A stretch of 64,000 nucleotides of DNA from Caulobacter sp. NIBR1757 (GCF_027912495.1 NZ_CP115463.1:62001-126000), one strand, 5' to 3'. Positions 16,311 to 25,412 are shown, numbered from the stretch's first letter. A program made the numbers and translations. The notes: generated from the letters alone by a model not told the origin.

Positions 16311-17006
16311 ATGAGCGGTGAACGCCTGACCATCAAGACGCCCGACGGCGACTTCTCGGCCTATGTGGCCCGCCCCGCCTCCACCCCGGCCCCGGTGATC
16401 GTGGTCATCCAGGAGATCTTCGGCGTCAACCAGGTCATGCGCGACATCACCGACGCCTTCGCGGCCCAGGGCTACATCGCCGTCTGCCCCGACCTCTTCT
16501 GGCGCATCGAGCCGAACATCGACATCACCGACCAGTCGGAAGCCGAGTGGAAACGCGCCTTCGAACTGTTCAACGCCTTCGACGTCGAAAAGGGCATCGA
16601 GGACATCGCCGCCACCATCGACCAGGTCCGCGGCATCGAGGGCTCGACCGGCAAGGTCGGCGCCGTCGGCTATTGTCTGGGCGGCCGCCTCGCCTACCTC
16701 ACCGCCACCCGCACCGACGTCGACGCGGCCGTCGGCTACTATGGCGTCGGCATCGAGAACTACCTGGCCGAGGCCGAGAAACTGGCCCAGCCGCTGATGC
16801 TGCACATCGCCGCCGAGGACGGTTTCGTGCCCAAGGAGGCCCAGGCCCTGATCCATCAGGAGCTCGACAACCACATCCAGATCGAGATCCACGACTACCC
16901 CGGCTGCGACCACGCCTTCGCCCGCCACGGCGGCGACCACTATGACGCCGCCGCCGCCGAACTGGCCAATGCCCGCACCGCCGCCTTCTTCAAGGCCAAC
17001 CTCTGA
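16311..17006 (+). CDS. Dienelactone hydrolase family protein
   Basis: 231-residue alpha/beta hydrolase of the dienelactone hydrolase family. The nucleophile is Cys (about residue 122) in GYCLGGRL, with the conserved Glu in QEIFGVN, an Asp in AEDGFVPKEA and the His in CDHAFARHGG. The family opens cyclic lactones such as dienelactone in chloroaromatic breakdown, but many members are housekeeping carboxylesterases. The native substrate is unknown here. Its stop overlaps the start of the quinone oxidoreductase gene by 1 nt, so they form a two-gene operon. Confidence 0.9.
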   Translation: MSGERLTIKTPDGDFSAYVARPASTPAPVIVVIQEIFGVNQVMRDITDAFAAQGYIAVCPDLFWRIEPNIDITDQSEAEWKRAFELFNAFDVEKGIEDIAATIDQVRGIEGSTGKVGAVGYCLGGRLAYLTATRTDVDAAVGYYGVGIENYLAEAEKLAQPLMLHIAAEDGFVPKEAQALIHQELDNHIQIEIHDYPGCDHAFARHGGDHYDAAAAELANARTAAFFKANL

Positions 17007-17977
17007 TGCTGGCCATCCAGGCGCGCGAGGCCGGCGGCGTCGATGTCCTCGAGGCCGTCGATGTCCCGGTCCCGACTCCGGGCCCCGGCCAGATCCTGCT
17101 GCGGCAGGAGGCGGCCGGCCTCAACTTCATCGACACCTATTTCCGCTCGGGCCTCTACCCGGCGAAATTCCCGCTGGTGCTGGGTCAGGAAGGCGCCGGC
17201 GTGGTCGAGGCGATCGGGGAGGGGGTCACCCGCTTCCAGGTCGGCGACCGCGCCGGCTACGGGGTCGGCGGTGGCGGCGGCTACGCCGAGGCCGTGGTCC
17301 TGAAGGAAGACAAGGTCGTCAAGCTGCCGGACGGCGTCTCCGCCCGCACGGCGGCGGCGGCGTTGCTCAAGGGCATGACCGCCGAGTTCCTGATCCGCCG
17401 CTGCTTCCCGGTCGCGGCCGGCGACGCGGTGCTGATCCACGCCGCCGCCGGCGGGGTCGGGTTGATCCTCAGCCAGTGGGCCCACTCAATCGGCGCCTTC
17501 GTCATCGGCACCACCAGCTCCGACGCCAAGGCGCAGCTCGCCCTGGCCAACGGCTGCGACCACGTCATCCGCTATGACCAGGGCGACTTCGCCCCCCAGG
17601 TCCGCGACCTCACCGGCGGGGCCGGCGTCCGCGTCGTCTACGACGGCGTCGGCAAGTCCACCCTGGAGGGCAGCCTCTCCAGCCTGGCCCGCCGCGGCAT
17701 GCTGGTCACCTTCGGCAACGCCTCGGGCCCCGCCCCCGCCGTCGAGCCCCTGCGGCTGAGCCGAGGCGGCAGCCTGTTCATGACCCGCCCGACCCTGTTC
17801 GACTACGTCACCACCGCCGAGGAGCTCGACGACAGCGCCGGGGCGTTGTTCGAGAAAATCCTGTCCGGCGCGGTGAAGATCGAGATCGGCGCCGAGTTCG
17901 CCTTGAAGGATGCCGCCAAGGCCCACCAGGCGCTCGAAGCCCGGCAAACGACGGGCTCGACCTTGCTGATTCCGTAG
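17006..17977 (+). CDS. NADPH:quinone oxidoreductase, MDR/zeta-crystallin family
   Basis: 323-residue zinc-free medium-chain dehydrogenase/reductase of the QOR type. The N-terminal catalytic fold contains NFIDTYFRSGLYP (about residues 46-58), followed by GQEGAGVVEAIGEGV. The nucleotide-binding fold has HAAAGGVGLILSQWA (about 146-160) and VYDGVGKSTLEGSL. Length is typical (about 325). It is translationally coupled to the dienelactone hydrolase upstream; joint action on a quinone or carbonyl substrate is only a guess. Confidence 0.9.
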   Translation: MLAIQAREAGGVDVLEAVDVPVPTPGPGQILLRQEAAGLNFIDTYFRSGLYPAKFPLVLGQEGAGVVEAIGEGVTRFQVGDRAGYGVGGGGGYAEAVVLKEDKVVKLPDGVSARTAAAALLKGMTAEFLIRRCFPVAAGDAVLIHAAAGGVGLILSQWAHSIGAFVIGTTSSDAKAQLALANGCDHVIRYDQGDFAPQVRDLTGGAGVRVVYDGVGKSTLEGSLSSLARRGMLVTFGNASGPAPAVEPLRLSRGGSLFMTRPTLFDYVTTAEELDDSAGALFEKILSGAVKIEIGAEFALKDAAKAHQALEARQTTGSTLLIP

Positions 17978-17980
17978 ACT

Positions 17981-18153
17981 CCGTCCCTCCCCGAATGGGG
18001 AGGGCAGGCGCGCGTTGCGCGCCGGGTGGGGCAGTGGGTCACCCAGCGGGGCCGGTTAGGCTTCTCAGCGCTCGCCTAGCAACGTCAGTGACCGACTTCC
18101 CCACCCGACGCGCGTAACCGCGCGTCTGCCCTCCCCGAATGGGGAGGGAGGTC
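17981..18153. repeat. Interspersed ~170-bp repeat, family 2, copy B
   Basis: Left arm starts CCCTCCCCGAATGGGGAGGG and continues with GCGCGC hairpin sequence and GGGTGGGGCAGTGGGTCAC. A 48-bp variable spacer follows, then the right arm GTGACCGACTTCCCCACCCG with the CGCGCGTAACCGCGCG hairpin and a second 20-mer. It occupies the whole gap between the convergent qor and smr genes. Confidence 0.88.
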
Positions 18154-18161
18154 GCCGCCAC

Positions 18162-18689
18162 CTACCTCAGCTTCTTCAGCGCCACGTAGAGCGCGCCCTC
18201 GCCGCCGTGCTTTCGGTCGGCCTGCTGCACCCCGGCGACCAGGGTGCGCAGCGGCGGTTGCGACAGCCACAGCGGCGTCATCCCGCGCAGGGTCTCGCGC
18301 CCGCCGCTGCCCTTGCCGGTGATGACCAGCACCAGCCGGTCACCCCGCTCGACCGCGCCCAGGATGAACCCCTCCAGCACCGGCCGGGCCCGCTCCAGCG
18401 TCAAACCATGCAGATCGACCCGGCCGGCGATCACCTCCCGCTCCTTGACCACCCGCCGCGAGCGGTTGGGTTCCAGCGGCTCCGGCGGGGGCTTGTGCTT
18501 GACCGCCTTCACGGCCTTTGCCAGCGCCGCCCGGCCCTCCAGCTTCGGCGGCAGGGCGTGCGCATCCGCCGCCTTCGCCACCGTCTCCTCTGCCCGAGGT
18601 CGGGGGACCTTGCGCCCCGGCAACGGCTTGACCGTTTCGGCCACCCGCGCCCACAGGGCCATCTCCTCCGGGCGGGGCGGTCGCTTCAT
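18162..18689 (-). CDS. Smr/MutS2-domain endonuclease-like protein
   Basis: 175 residues. The C-terminal Smr domain (about residues 85-172) carries the DLHGLTLERAR motif and the GKGSGG loop; Smr domains are nucleases or nucleic-acid binders, including ribosome-associated cleavage of mRNA in YfcN/SmrB-like proteins. The N-terminal ~80 residues are basic and disordered-looking. It overlaps the end of mltA (ATGA) when the ATG at 18689 is used; a GTG at 18707 is an alternative. The mltA-smr pairing is common in alphaproteobacteria near the origin. Confidence 0.9.
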   Translation of the reverse strand: MKRPPRPEEMALWARVAETVKPLPGRKVPRPRAEETVAKAADAHALPPKLEGRAALAKAVKAVKHKPPPEPLEPNRSRRVVKEREVIAGRVDLHGLTLERARPVLEGFILGAVERGDRLVLVITGKGSGGRETLRGMTPLWLSQPPLRTLVAGVQQADRKHGGEGALYVALKKLR

Positions 18690-19837
18690 CGCGGGATCAG
18701 CCGCCACAGGTGCAGGGCGTGCTTCACCCGGCCGGCCTCGCGCCCGGCGGTATCGCCACTGCCGATATAGAGGTCGGCCCGCACCTGGCCGCGAATGGCG
18801 CCGCCGGTGTCCAGCGCCGTGACCAGCCGGCTGTAGCGCGGGAAGGCGCCGGCCAGGCTCGGGGCCCGGCCGTCGATCCAGTACAGGGCCCCGTAGTCGT
18901 GAAACCCGGGATCGACGGCGATCCCCCGACCGGCCGGCAACGGCACGCCGGCCGCTCCGGTCGCCTCCCGGCCGTCGTCGTCCTCCATGCGGAAGAAGAC
19001 GTAGCGAGGGTTCAGCTGCATGATCGCGTCCGCCTGCGGCCCGCGATGCTCGGCCAGCCAGCCGCGGATCGCGTCCCCGGACGTGTTGCTTCCCTCCAGC
19101 AATCCCTGGTCGCGCATCGGGGTGGCGATGCCCTTGAACGGCTGGCCGTTGGTGGCCGCGAACACCGCCCGCTTGCGACGACCGTCCGGAAGCACCAGCA
19201 CGCCGGAGCCCTGGATCTGCAGGAAGAACAGATCCTCCGGCCGCATCCAGGCCAGCGGCTGAACCTCCTCGGTCGCCTCGATCGCCGCCCGGTCGGGATA
19301 GGGGACAAACTCACCGTCCACCTGGCGCGCCTCGCCCTTCCAGCCCGGCCGATCCGGCGTGGCGACGAAGGCCGGGTCAAAGACCAGGTCGGCGGGCCTT
19401 GGCCGCACCACGGCGGTGAACTCACCGGTCCGCGAGAACCGCGCCTCGTACTGCGGGGAGAAATAGGCGGTCAGCAGGCCCTCGCCGCCGACCGGCACGG
19501 CCCGGAAGGTCTGCTCCAGAAAGGTCCTGGCCGCCGGTCCGCCAAGCGCCCCCGCCGCCCGCACCTTCGCGCAGGCCTCGGCCAGCTGCGGCAGGGGTTT
19601 GGCGCGGCAGCTGGTCGCTACCGCCGCCAGGGCCGCGGCATGATCCTCGGCCTGCCAGCCGGGAAGCTCGGACAGCGCAATGCCGGTCAGCGGCGGCCGG
19701 GACGGCTGCGGCGTCGGGCGTTCAATCGGCGGGACAGGTGTCGGCTTGGGCGTCGGCCGGACGGGCGCCGTCGTCTCGCAGGCCGACAACAGCAGGGCGG
19801 CGCCCAGCACCGGAATGAGGAAACGAATCAACGCCAT
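18686..19837 (-). CDS. mltA: Membrane-bound lytic murein transglycosylase A
   Basis: 383-residue MltA. The lipoprotein signal has lipobox LLLSAC (C20), followed by a Pro/Thr-rich linker. The MltA barrel domain (about residues 110-290, with VGGEGLLTAYFSPQYEA) precedes the C-terminal 3D domain, where the catalytic Asp is expected in the GSGDTAGREAG region. Conserved MALDPRYVFF-like and GRGIAVDPGFHDYGALYWI-type segments are present in variant form (QLNPYVFF-type and GRGIAVDP). It cleaves peptidoglycan at the outer membrane. It lies 57 bp after the Tim44-like gene. Confidence 0.93.
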   Translation of the reverse strand: MALIRFLIPVLGAALLLSACETTAPVRPTPKPTPVPPIERPTPQPSRPPLTGIALSELPGWQAEDHAAALAAVATSCRAKPLPQLAEACAKVRAAGALGGPAARTFLEQTFRAVPVGGEGLLTAYFSPQYEARFSRTGEFTAVVRPRPADLVFDPAFVATPDRPGWKGEARQVDGEFVPYPDRAAIEATEEVQPLAWMRPEDLFFLQIQGSGVLVLPDGRRKRAVFAATNGQPFKGIATPMRDQGLLEGSNTSGDAIRGWLAEHRGPQADAIMQLNPRYVFFRMEDDDGREATGAAGVPLPAGRGIAVDPGFHDYGALYWIDGRAPSLAGAFPRYSRLVTALDTGGAIRGQVRADLYIGSGDTAGREAGRVKHALHLWRLIPR

Positions 19838-19894
19838 GTACCGTCTTACCCTTCTCCCGCTCGCCCGGAGAAGGAGGCGCCGGCCCGGGCCGGT

Positions 19895-20512
19895 TCAGGC
19901 CTCGGCCGCGTCCACATTGACCAGCAGCCAGTTGGGGTCGCGGCTGGTGACGTCGCGCTCGAAGGTCCACAGCTCGGCGGTGCGGCGATCATCGACCGCC
20001 TCGCCCTCGGCGTTCTTGGTCCGGGCCCGGAACTCGGCCAGGAAGCGCACCACCACCCGGGCGATGTCGCCGTCCATGGTCGCCGACTCCAGGTCGGCGC
20101 GCGGCGGGTTGGCGAACTCGACGGTCTCGGTCGCGCCTTCGGCCTCGCGGGCGGCGATGGCCCCCTCGAAGCTGTCGTAGACGGCCGGCGACAGCAGCCT
20201 CTTCAGCATCTCGCGATCGCCGTCGGCGAAGGCCTTGACCACCATCTGATAGGCGCCCTTGGCCCCGGACAGGAACCGGCCGACGTCGAAATCGGCATCA
20301 CGCGCCCGCAGCGCCGCCAGCCCGGTCAGGATCACCCCATCCGGGATCGGCTCGGCATCGACGGCGGTCGGGCGGGCGTCGCCGCGCTCGATGGCCTCGG
20401 CCTGGGCGTCCTCCGGCTGGCGACCGACGCGCCGGCCGAGCACCGAATACAGCTGATAGAGCACCACCCCGGCGAGGATGGCGAACAGAATGAGCTGGAG
20501 GGTCTGGTCCAA
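19895..20512 (-). CDS. Tim44-like (TimA) domain protein
   Basis: 205 residues with one N-terminal transmembrane helix (LQLILFAILAGVVLYQLYSVLG) and a C-terminal Tim44-like domain (about residues 80-200: GAKGAYQMVVKAFADGD ... DVTSRDPNWLLVNVDA). It is the bacterial relative of mitochondrial import factor Tim44 (TimA of Caulobacter), located at the inner membrane and of uncertain role. The start codon is TTG at 20512. It sits between mltA and the divergent secB, the usual alphaproteobacterial neighbourhood. Confidence 0.9.
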   Translation of the reverse strand: MDQTLQLILFAILAGVVLYQLYSVLGRRVGRQPEDAQAEAIERGDARPTAVDAEPIPDGVILTGLAALRARDADFDVGRFLSGAKGAYQMVVKAFADGDREMLKRLLSPAVYDSFEGAIAAREAEGATETVEFANPPRADLESATMDGDIARVVVRFLAEFRARTKNAEGEAVDDRRTAELWTFERDVTSRDPNWLLVNVDAAEA

Positions 20513-20697
20513 AACGAGGCCTAGCGGTTCGAGAGAGAGGGACGGTTCTGAGGTCTACAGGGATCAATATAGGGCAAGGAACGCGCCGCGTCAGGTTGGG
20601 CTGCATTTCATGCCGTGGGGGCGGCGACGTTGCGCCCTTTCGGGGGCCGTGTTAGCGACCGCGCCTTCCTTTTTTCCTATCTTCGGACGACCCGATC

Positions 20698-21189
20698 ATG
20701 ACCGACACCCAAGCCGGCGCCCCGAACGGTGAAGAGATCACCGCCCCCGGCATCCGGGTCCTGGCCCAGTACACCCGCGACCTCTCCTTCGAAAATCCCC
20801 GCGCCCCCGACAGCCTGCGCGTCTCCGGCGAGCAGCCGGCCATCGACATCGGCGTCGAGCTGAACGCCAAGGGCCGCCCCGACGGCCTGTTCGAGGTGGA
20901 GCTGAAGCTGACCGTCGACGCCAAGAAGGGCGGCGAGCAGTCGTTCGCCATCGAGCTGGTCTACGGCGGCCTGTTCGAGCTGTCGGGCATCCCGCCCGAA
21001 GAGCTGGAGCCGGTGCTGATGATCGAAGCTCCGCGCTTCCTCTTCCCCTTCGCCCGCCGCATCATCGGCGACCTCTCGAGTGACGGCGGCTTCCCGCCCT
21101 TCATGCTCGAGCCGATCGACTTCGCCGGCATCTACCAGTCGCGCCGGGCCCAGGCCGAAGGTGAAGGCGTGGTGGTCGGCCAGGCTTGA
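20698..21189 (+). CDS. secB: Protein-export chaperone SecB
   Basis: 163-residue SecB, the cytosolic tetrameric chaperone that keeps precursor proteins unfolded and delivers them to SecA. Typical segments are [13 protein letters not shown] (residues ~22-34), [12 protein letters not shown] and [25 protein letters not shown]. Length is typical (about 155-165). It lies divergent from the Tim44-like gene and convergent with dnaQ, with repeat copy C in between. Confidence 0.97.
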   Translation: MTDTQAGAPNGEEITAPGIRVLAQYTRDLSFENPRAPDSLRVSGEQPAIDIGVELNAKGRPDGLFEVELKLTVDAKKGGEQSFAIELVYGGLFELSGIPPEELEPVLMIEAPRFLFPFARRIIGDLSSDGGFPPFMLEPIDFAGIYQSRRAQAEGEGVVVGQA

Positions 21190-21192
21190 TAA

Positions 21193-21357
21193 CCTCCCTC
21201 CCCGAATGGGGAGGGCAGGCCGAAGGCCGGGTGGGGCAGTGGGTCACCACATCCACCCGGCCCGGCGTCTTCATGGTCAATATTTGAAGTCAGTGACCGA
21301 CTTCCCCACCCGACGCGCGTAACCGCGCGTCTGCCCTCCCCATTCGGGGAGGGACGG
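21193..21357. repeat. Interspersed ~170-bp repeat, family 2, copy C
   Basis: Same two arms as copy B, with a CGAAGG-type left hairpin and a shorter unrelated spacer. It has a terminal CCCTCCCCATTCGGGGAGGG 20-mer. It fills the gap between the convergent secB and dnaQ genes. Confidence 0.88.
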
Positions 21358-22059
21358 TCACCCCAGGCTCAGCCAGACGGCCTTGTCCTTCAGCACATCG
21401 CGGACAAACGCCTCGTGCGCCGCCCGCTCGTCGTCGGTGATCCGGCAGGCCAGCGGCCGGGGCCGGGCGCCATAGGCCGCCTGCACCGCCGCATGGGCCG
21501 CCCGCACGGCCATGGTGCTGGTCAGGTCGAGAGCCCGCTCCTTGCCGCCCTGCAGCTCCAGATAGACCATCGCCAGCAGATTGCTGTCGATCAGCGCCCC
21601 GTGCTTCTCGCGCCCGGCCAGGCTGATCTTCATCCGCTTACAGAGGGCGTCCAGGGAGTTGTACATCCCCGGGAACTTCTTCTTGGCCATGGCCAGGGTG
21701 TCGACCCAGCGGTCGTCGGGCGGGCAGGGTTTGCCGCAGCGCTCCAGCTCGGCGTTGATGAACCCGCGGTCGAAGGGCGCATTGTGCGCCACCAGGGTGT
21801 CCTCGCCGATGAACTCGAGGAAGGCGTCGACCACGCTCGGATGATGGAAGCGCGGCTTGTCCTTGAGGTGGGCGGCGCTGATGCCATGCACCCGCTCGGC
21901 GTCCGGATCGATCGGCCGGTCCGGCTGGATATACTGGTGGAACTCGCGGCCCGTCGGCATGTAGTCGACGACCTCGACGCAGGCGATCTCGATGATCCGG
22001 TGGCCGGACCGGGGATCCAGCCCCGTGGTTTCGGTGTCGAGTACGATGTGCCGCGCCAT
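21358..22059 (-). CDS. dnaQ: DNA polymerase III epsilon subunit (proofreading exonuclease)
   Basis: 233-residue DEDDh 3'-5' exonuclease of the replicative polymerase. Exo I is VLDTETTGLDP with D8 and E10. Exo II is AHNAPFDRGFINAEL. Exo III is the HGALIDSNLLA region with His and Asp. It is a stand-alone dnaQ of usual length (about 230-245). It follows coaE by 9 bp in the ppsR-maf-aroE-coaE-dnaQ series leading away from the origin. Confidence 0.96.
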   Translation of the reverse strand: MARHIVLDTETTGLDPRSGHRIIEIACVEVVDYMPTGREFHQYIQPDRPIDPDAERVHGISAAHLKDKPRFHHPSVVDAFLEFIGEDTLVAHNAPFDRGFINAELERCGKPCPPDDRWVDTLAMAKKKFPGMYNSLDALCKRMKISLAGREKHGALIDSNLLAMVYLELQGGKERALDLTSTMAVRAAHAAVQAAYGARPRPLACRITDDERAAHEAFVRDVLKDKAVWLSLG

Positions 22060-22068
22060 CGCCCTGTC

Positions 22069-22683
22069 TTAGGTTGGTTCGTCGCCGCGCGTCCAGCCGG
22101 ACCGCAGAGTTGCTAACACATGCCGCACCTGGTCGCGGGCGTGGTCGATGCCCTGGCCGGTGTCGATGACGAAGTCTGCCCGCTGGCGCTTGACGGCGTC
22201 AGGAGTCTGCCGGGCGAGGATGGCCTCGAACTTCTCCACCGTCATGCCGGGCCGGGCCAGAACCCGCGCCCGCTGCTGGTCGGCCGGAGCCGAGACGACC
22301 ACCACCGCCTGCATGTTTTTCTCGCCGCCGGTCTCGAACAGCAGGGGGATGTCGAGGACGACGATGTCGGCGCCCTTCTCCGTGGCCTCCTTGAAGAAGC
22401 CGATCCGGCTGGCTCCGACCAGGGGATGGACGATGGCTTCGAGCCGCTTCATGGCGTCCGGATCGTTCAGCACCTTCCTGGAAAGCCGCTCCCGATCGAC
22501 GGCGCCGTCGACGACGACATCGCCGAATTCCTGCTCCAGCGGTTCCACCGCCGCACCGCCCCTGGCGTAGAGCGCATGCACCGCCGCGTCGGCGTCATAG
22601 ACGGGCACGCCCTCGGCCGCGAACAGGGCCGCCGTCGTCGACTTGCCCATGCCGATGGAGCCGGTGAGGCCGACGAGGATCAT
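22069..22683 (-). CDS. coaE: Dephospho-CoA kinase
   Basis: 204-residue P-loop kinase for the last step of CoA synthesis, phosphorylating the 3' hydroxyl of dephospho-CoA. Walker A is [12 protein letters not shown] (residues 5-16), with the conserved [11 protein letters not shown] and DIPLLFETG motifs. Length is typical. Its ATG overlaps the aroE stop by 4 nt. Confidence 0.96.
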   Translation of the reverse strand: MILVGLTGSIGMGKSTTAALFAAEGVPVYDADAAVHALYARGGAAVEPLEQEFGDVVVDGAVDRERLSRKVLNDPDAMKRLEAIVHPLVGASRIGFFKEATEKGADIVVLDIPLLFETGGEKNMQAVVVVSAPADQQRARVLARPGMTVEKFEAILARQTPDAVKRQRADFVIDTGQGIDHARDQVRHVLATLRSGWTRGDEPT

Positions 22684-23534
22684 GCGGTGGCTCCAAGCGC
22701 TTGCAGACAGAGGGCCCGGACATCGACACCCGACGGCGGGCCCTGGCCGAAGAAGGCCTCGAAGCTCGGCGCCGCCTGACGGATCAGCATCTCCAGGCCA
22801 TCGACCGTGCGATGCCTCCGGGCCCGCGCCTGCCGCAGGAACTGGGTCTCCAGCGGCTTGTAGACCATGTCCATGACCACGGCCGAGGGATTGAGGACGG
22901 TGAAGTCGATCTGCGGCCCCGGCCCGCCGCCAAGGCCCAGGGAGGTGGCGTTGATGACCAGGCCGGCGTCCTCCAGCACATTGTGATGGTCGTCCAGGGC
23001 ATGGGCGCTGACCACCCCGCCCAGGGTCTCGGCCAGGCCGGCGGCGCGCGCCAAGCTGCGGTTGATCAGCCGCACCGCCGGGGCGCCGGCCAGGACCAGC
23101 GCCGCGGCCGCCCCGCGCGCAGCCCCACCGGCCCCCAGGATCACCGCCGGCGCGGCCGTGGGATCGAACCCCGGCGCCTGCGCGAGGATGGCGCCCAGCA
23201 TGCCCGGCCCGTCGGTGTTGCGGGCGACGATGCCGCCATCGGCCGCGAAGGTCAGCAGATTGGCCGCCCCGGCCATCCCGGCCAGCGCATCGGCCTGGTC
23301 GGCAAGCTCCAGCGCCGTTTCCTTGAACGGGATGGTGACGTTGATCCCCCGGATCACCCCGCCGCGCAGCCCGGTGGCGAAGGCGGCGAAGCCTTCCTCA
23401 GGCACATTGAACGGCACATAGACGGCATCCAGCCCGGCCGCCGCGATCCAGGCGTTGTGGATCACCGGGCTGAGGCTATGGGTGACCGGACAGCCGGCGA
23501 CGCCGGCCACCAGGGTGGCTCCGCTGACCCTCAC
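22680..23534 (-). CDS. aroE: Shikimate dehydrogenase
   Basis: 284-residue NADP-dependent shikimate dehydrogenase (fourth step of aromatic amino acid synthesis). Substrate-site residues are visible in [11 protein letters not shown] (residues ~18-28) and NVTIPFKE with the catalytic Lys. The NADP fold is [13 protein letters not shown], and RNTDGPGM is also present. Start codon GTG at 23534. It overlaps coaE and maf by 4 nt each. Confidence 0.95.
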   Translation of the reverse strand: MRVSGATLVAGVAGCPVTHSLSPVIHNAWIAAAGLDAVYVPFNVPEEGFAAFATGLRGGVIRGINVTIPFKETALELADQADALAGMAGAANLLTFAADGGIVARNTDGPGMLGAILAQAPGFDPTAAPAVILGAGGAARGAAAALVLAGAPAVRLINRSLARAAGLAETLGGVVSAHALDDHHNVLEDAGLVINATSLGLGGGPGPQIDFTVLNPSAVVMDMVYKPLETQFLRQARARRHRTVDGLEMLIRQAAPSFEAFFGQGPPSGVDVRALCLQALGATA

Positions 23535-24130
23535 TGGTCCAGCGCCCCGTGCCGGCGCAACAGATCCAGCAGACCCAGCATCGGCAGGCCGAGGATGGTG
23601 AAGTAGTCGCCTTCAATCTTCGAGAACAGCTGCACCCCCTCATCCTCGAGCCGGTAGCAACCCACCGAGCCCAGGATCCCCTCGCCCTGACGGCTGAGCC
23701 AGCTGTCGAGAAAATCGTCGCTGAACGGCCGCATGGTCAGGCTCGCCGAGGGAACCTCGCGCCAGATCGGCTGGCCGTCCAGGGCCACGACCACGGCCGA
23801 ATGCAGCTGATGCCGTTTGCCGCGCAGCAGCTGCAGCCGCTCGCGGGCGACCTCCAGCGTCGGCGCCTTGTCGAACAGCCGGCCTTCGAAATCCAGCGTC
23901 TGGTCGGCCCCGATGACCAGGGCGCCCGGCCGCTTGCCGCTGGCCCGCACCGCCTTCAGCTCGGCAAGGGCGTCGGCCACCTCGCGCGGCGTGGCGTTGT
24001 CGGCCAGCAGGGAGGCCTTGGCGGCGTCCTCGTCGACCCCGGGCGAGATGGCCTCATGCTCGACGCCGGCGGCGCTGAGCAGGGCCCGCCGGGCGCTGGA
24101 GGTCGAAGCCAGAACCACAGGACGACGCAT
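23531..24130 (-). CDS. maf: Maf-like nucleoside triphosphate pyrophosphatase
   Basis: 199-residue Maf/YhdE family house-cleaning enzyme that hydrolyses modified or canonical nucleotides (dTTP, UTP or m7GTP, depending on subgroup). Motifs are LASTSSARRALL (residues 6-17), VIGADQTLDFEG with the catalytic Asp, and GKRHQLHSAV. Subgroup specificity cannot be settled by eye. Its ATG overlaps the ppsR stop by 1 nt. Confidence 0.93.
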   Translation of the reverse strand: MRRPVVLASTSSARRALLSAAGVEHEAISPGVDEDAAKASLLADNATPREVADALAELKAVRASGKRPGALVIGADQTLDFEGRLFDKAPTLEVARERLQLLRGKRHQLHSAVVVALDGQPIWREVPSASLTMRPFSDDFLDSWLSRQGEGILGSVGCYRLEDEGVQLFSKIEGDYFTILGLPMLGLLDLLRRHGALDQ

Positions 24131-24984
24131 CAGGCCACCTCTCCGCCCTGATCGCGCGGGCCATGCAACAGGTTGATGATCGCCGCCGCCGTCTCCTCGA
24201 CCGAGCGGCGGGTGACGTCGATCACCGGCCAGCCCTCGCGCTCGAACAGGCGGCGGGCGTGGATGATTTCCTGGCGGATGGCGTCGGTGTCGGCATAGTC
24301 GCTGCCCCGGTCCTCCTTCAGGGAGAGAAGCCGGTTGCGTCGGATCTGGGCCAGACGGTCGGGGCTGGCGATGAGCCCGACGATCAGGATGTCCTTGCGC
24401 AGCTCGCGCAGCTGCGGCGGCACAGGCATATGCGGCACCAGCGGAATATTGGCCGCCCGCACCCCGCGATGGGCCAGGTAGATGCAGGTCGGGGTCTTGG
24501 AGGTGCGCGAGACACCGACCAGGACCACGTCGGCCTGGTTGAGGTCCTGCGGCCCGCCCGCCCCGTCGTCATGGCCGATGGCGTAGTTCAGCGCCTCCAT
24601 GCGGTCGAAGTAGTCGCTGTCGAGCGCATGCTGGGCGCCGACCCGCGAGGAGACGGCGATGCCGAGATAGCGGCTCATGCTGGCCATCACCGGATCGAGC
24701 GGGGCGATACAGGGCATCTCCAGCGCCCGGCAGCCTTCTTCCAGCGCCGCCCGAAGCTCCGGCTCGGCGATGGTGTGCATGACGATGCCCGGGGCGGCGG
24801 CGATTTCCTCCAGCGCCCGCTCCATCTGCCGGGGCGAGCGTACCAGAGCGTAGATGTGCTCGATCGGCAGGGTGTCGCTGAACCGGGCGCAGACGGCGCG
24901 GGCCATGGCGTTGAGTGTCTCACCGGTCGAATCCGACACGAGATGGACATGGAAATAGGTGGCGATGCGGGCCGACACGGTCAT
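24130..24984 (-). CDS. ppsR: PEP synthase regulatory protein / DUF299 kinase-phosphorylase
   Basis: 284-residue bifunctional Ser/Thr kinase and pyrophosphorylase (DUF299) that controls phosphoenolpyruvate synthase or pyruvate phosphate dikinase. It has the N-terminal HLVSDSTGETLNAMARAV motif (residues ~14-31) and the P-loop LVGVSRTSKTP (about 154-164). It is the origin-flanking gene opposite hemE, as in Caulobacter, and heads the minus-strand series ppsR-maf-aroE-coaE-dnaQ. Confidence 0.95.
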   Translation of the reverse strand: MTVSARIATYFHVHLVSDSTGETLNAMARAVCARFSDTLPIEHIYALVRSPRQMERALEEIAAAPGIVMHTIAEPELRAALEEGCRALEMPCIAPLDPVMASMSRYLGIAVSSRVGAQHALDSDYFDRMEALNYAIGHDDGAGGPQDLNQADVVLVGVSRTSKTPTCIYLAHRGVRAANIPLVPHMPVPPQLRELRKDILIVGLIASPDRLAQIRRNRLLSLKEDRGSDYADTDAIRQEIIHARRLFEREGWPVIDVTRRSVEETAAAIINLLHGPRDQGGEVA

Positions 24985-25024
24985 CTAGGGGTTCCATAAC
25001 GCTGCCGCGCGGTCTGAACCAGCC

Positions 25025-25033
25025 TGTGGATGG
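25025..25033 (-). promoter_or_regulatory. Candidate DnaA box
   Basis: TGTGGATGG, reverse complement CCATCCACA, with two mismatches to the TTATCCACA consensus. It lies 5 bp before the first CtrA box. Confidence 0.5.
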
Positions 25034-25037
25034 GTCG

Positions 25038-25052
25038 TTAAGAGATCGTTAA
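25038..25052. promoter_or_regulatory. CtrA box 1 in origin
   Basis: TTAAGAGATCGTTAA, an exact TTAA-N7-TTAA match to the CtrA recognition sequence, flanked on both sides by DnaA-box-like sequences. CtrA bound here would be expected to silence initiation, as at Cori. Confidence 0.8.
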
Positions 25053-25053
25053 C

Positions 25054-25062
25054 CGATCCACA
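25054..25062 (+). promoter_or_regulatory. Candidate DnaA box (G-box-like)
   Basis: CGATCCACA, one base from the Caulobacter G-box TGATCCACA and two from TTATCCACA. It is directly beside CtrA box 1. Confidence 0.6.
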
Positions 25063-25103
25063 ACAGTCCCCGGCCTCCGGGCGCGGACCCAAGGCCCGGT
25101 GGA

Positions 25104-25118
25104 TTAACCCTTTGTTAA
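25104..25118. promoter_or_regulatory. CtrA box 2 in origin
   Basis: TTAACCCTTTGTTAA, an exact TTAA-N7-TTAA CtrA recognition sequence, 52 bp after box 1. Confidence 0.8.
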
Positions 25119-25188
25119 CCTTCTCGACGCCCACAGACCGACCGTCCCGCCAGGCTCCGTGAACAGAGCTGTTGGGGATCGTTCTAAC

Positions 25189-25246
25189 GACTCCGGTTCG
25201 ACGATCATGGCGCCGGCGGTTCAACGCCGAATCCCTGGCCGGATTC
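25189..25246. promoter_or_regulatory. Cluster of three GANTC (CcrM) sites
   Basis: GACTC at 25189, GAATC at 25229 and GATTC at 25242. CcrM methylates GANTC in the Caulobacterales, and hemimethylation timing marks replication passage. Confidence 0.6.
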
Positions 25247-25397
25247 AGCCGCTTGCCAGGATGTCCCCAGTATCCCCAAGCGGCTCAAGGCCTGTGGGAA
25301 ACCGCAGGCGCCGTCGCTGAACGACCTGCGTATGGTCATGCTGCCGTCATGGTTATCCCCGCCATGCCCTGCCTCCACCTTCAACTTCCCCCTTAAA

Positions 25398-25412
25398 TTA
25401 ATATTCTATTAA
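25398..25412. promoter_or_regulatory. CtrA box 3, hemE-proximal
   Basis: TTAATATTCTATTAA, an exact TTAA-N7-TTAA match inside the most AT-rich segment of the region (25391-25420), 70 bp before the hemE start. In Caulobacter a CtrA site overlaps the strong hemE promoter whose transcription enters the origin; the same arrangement is likely here. Confidence 0.78.
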
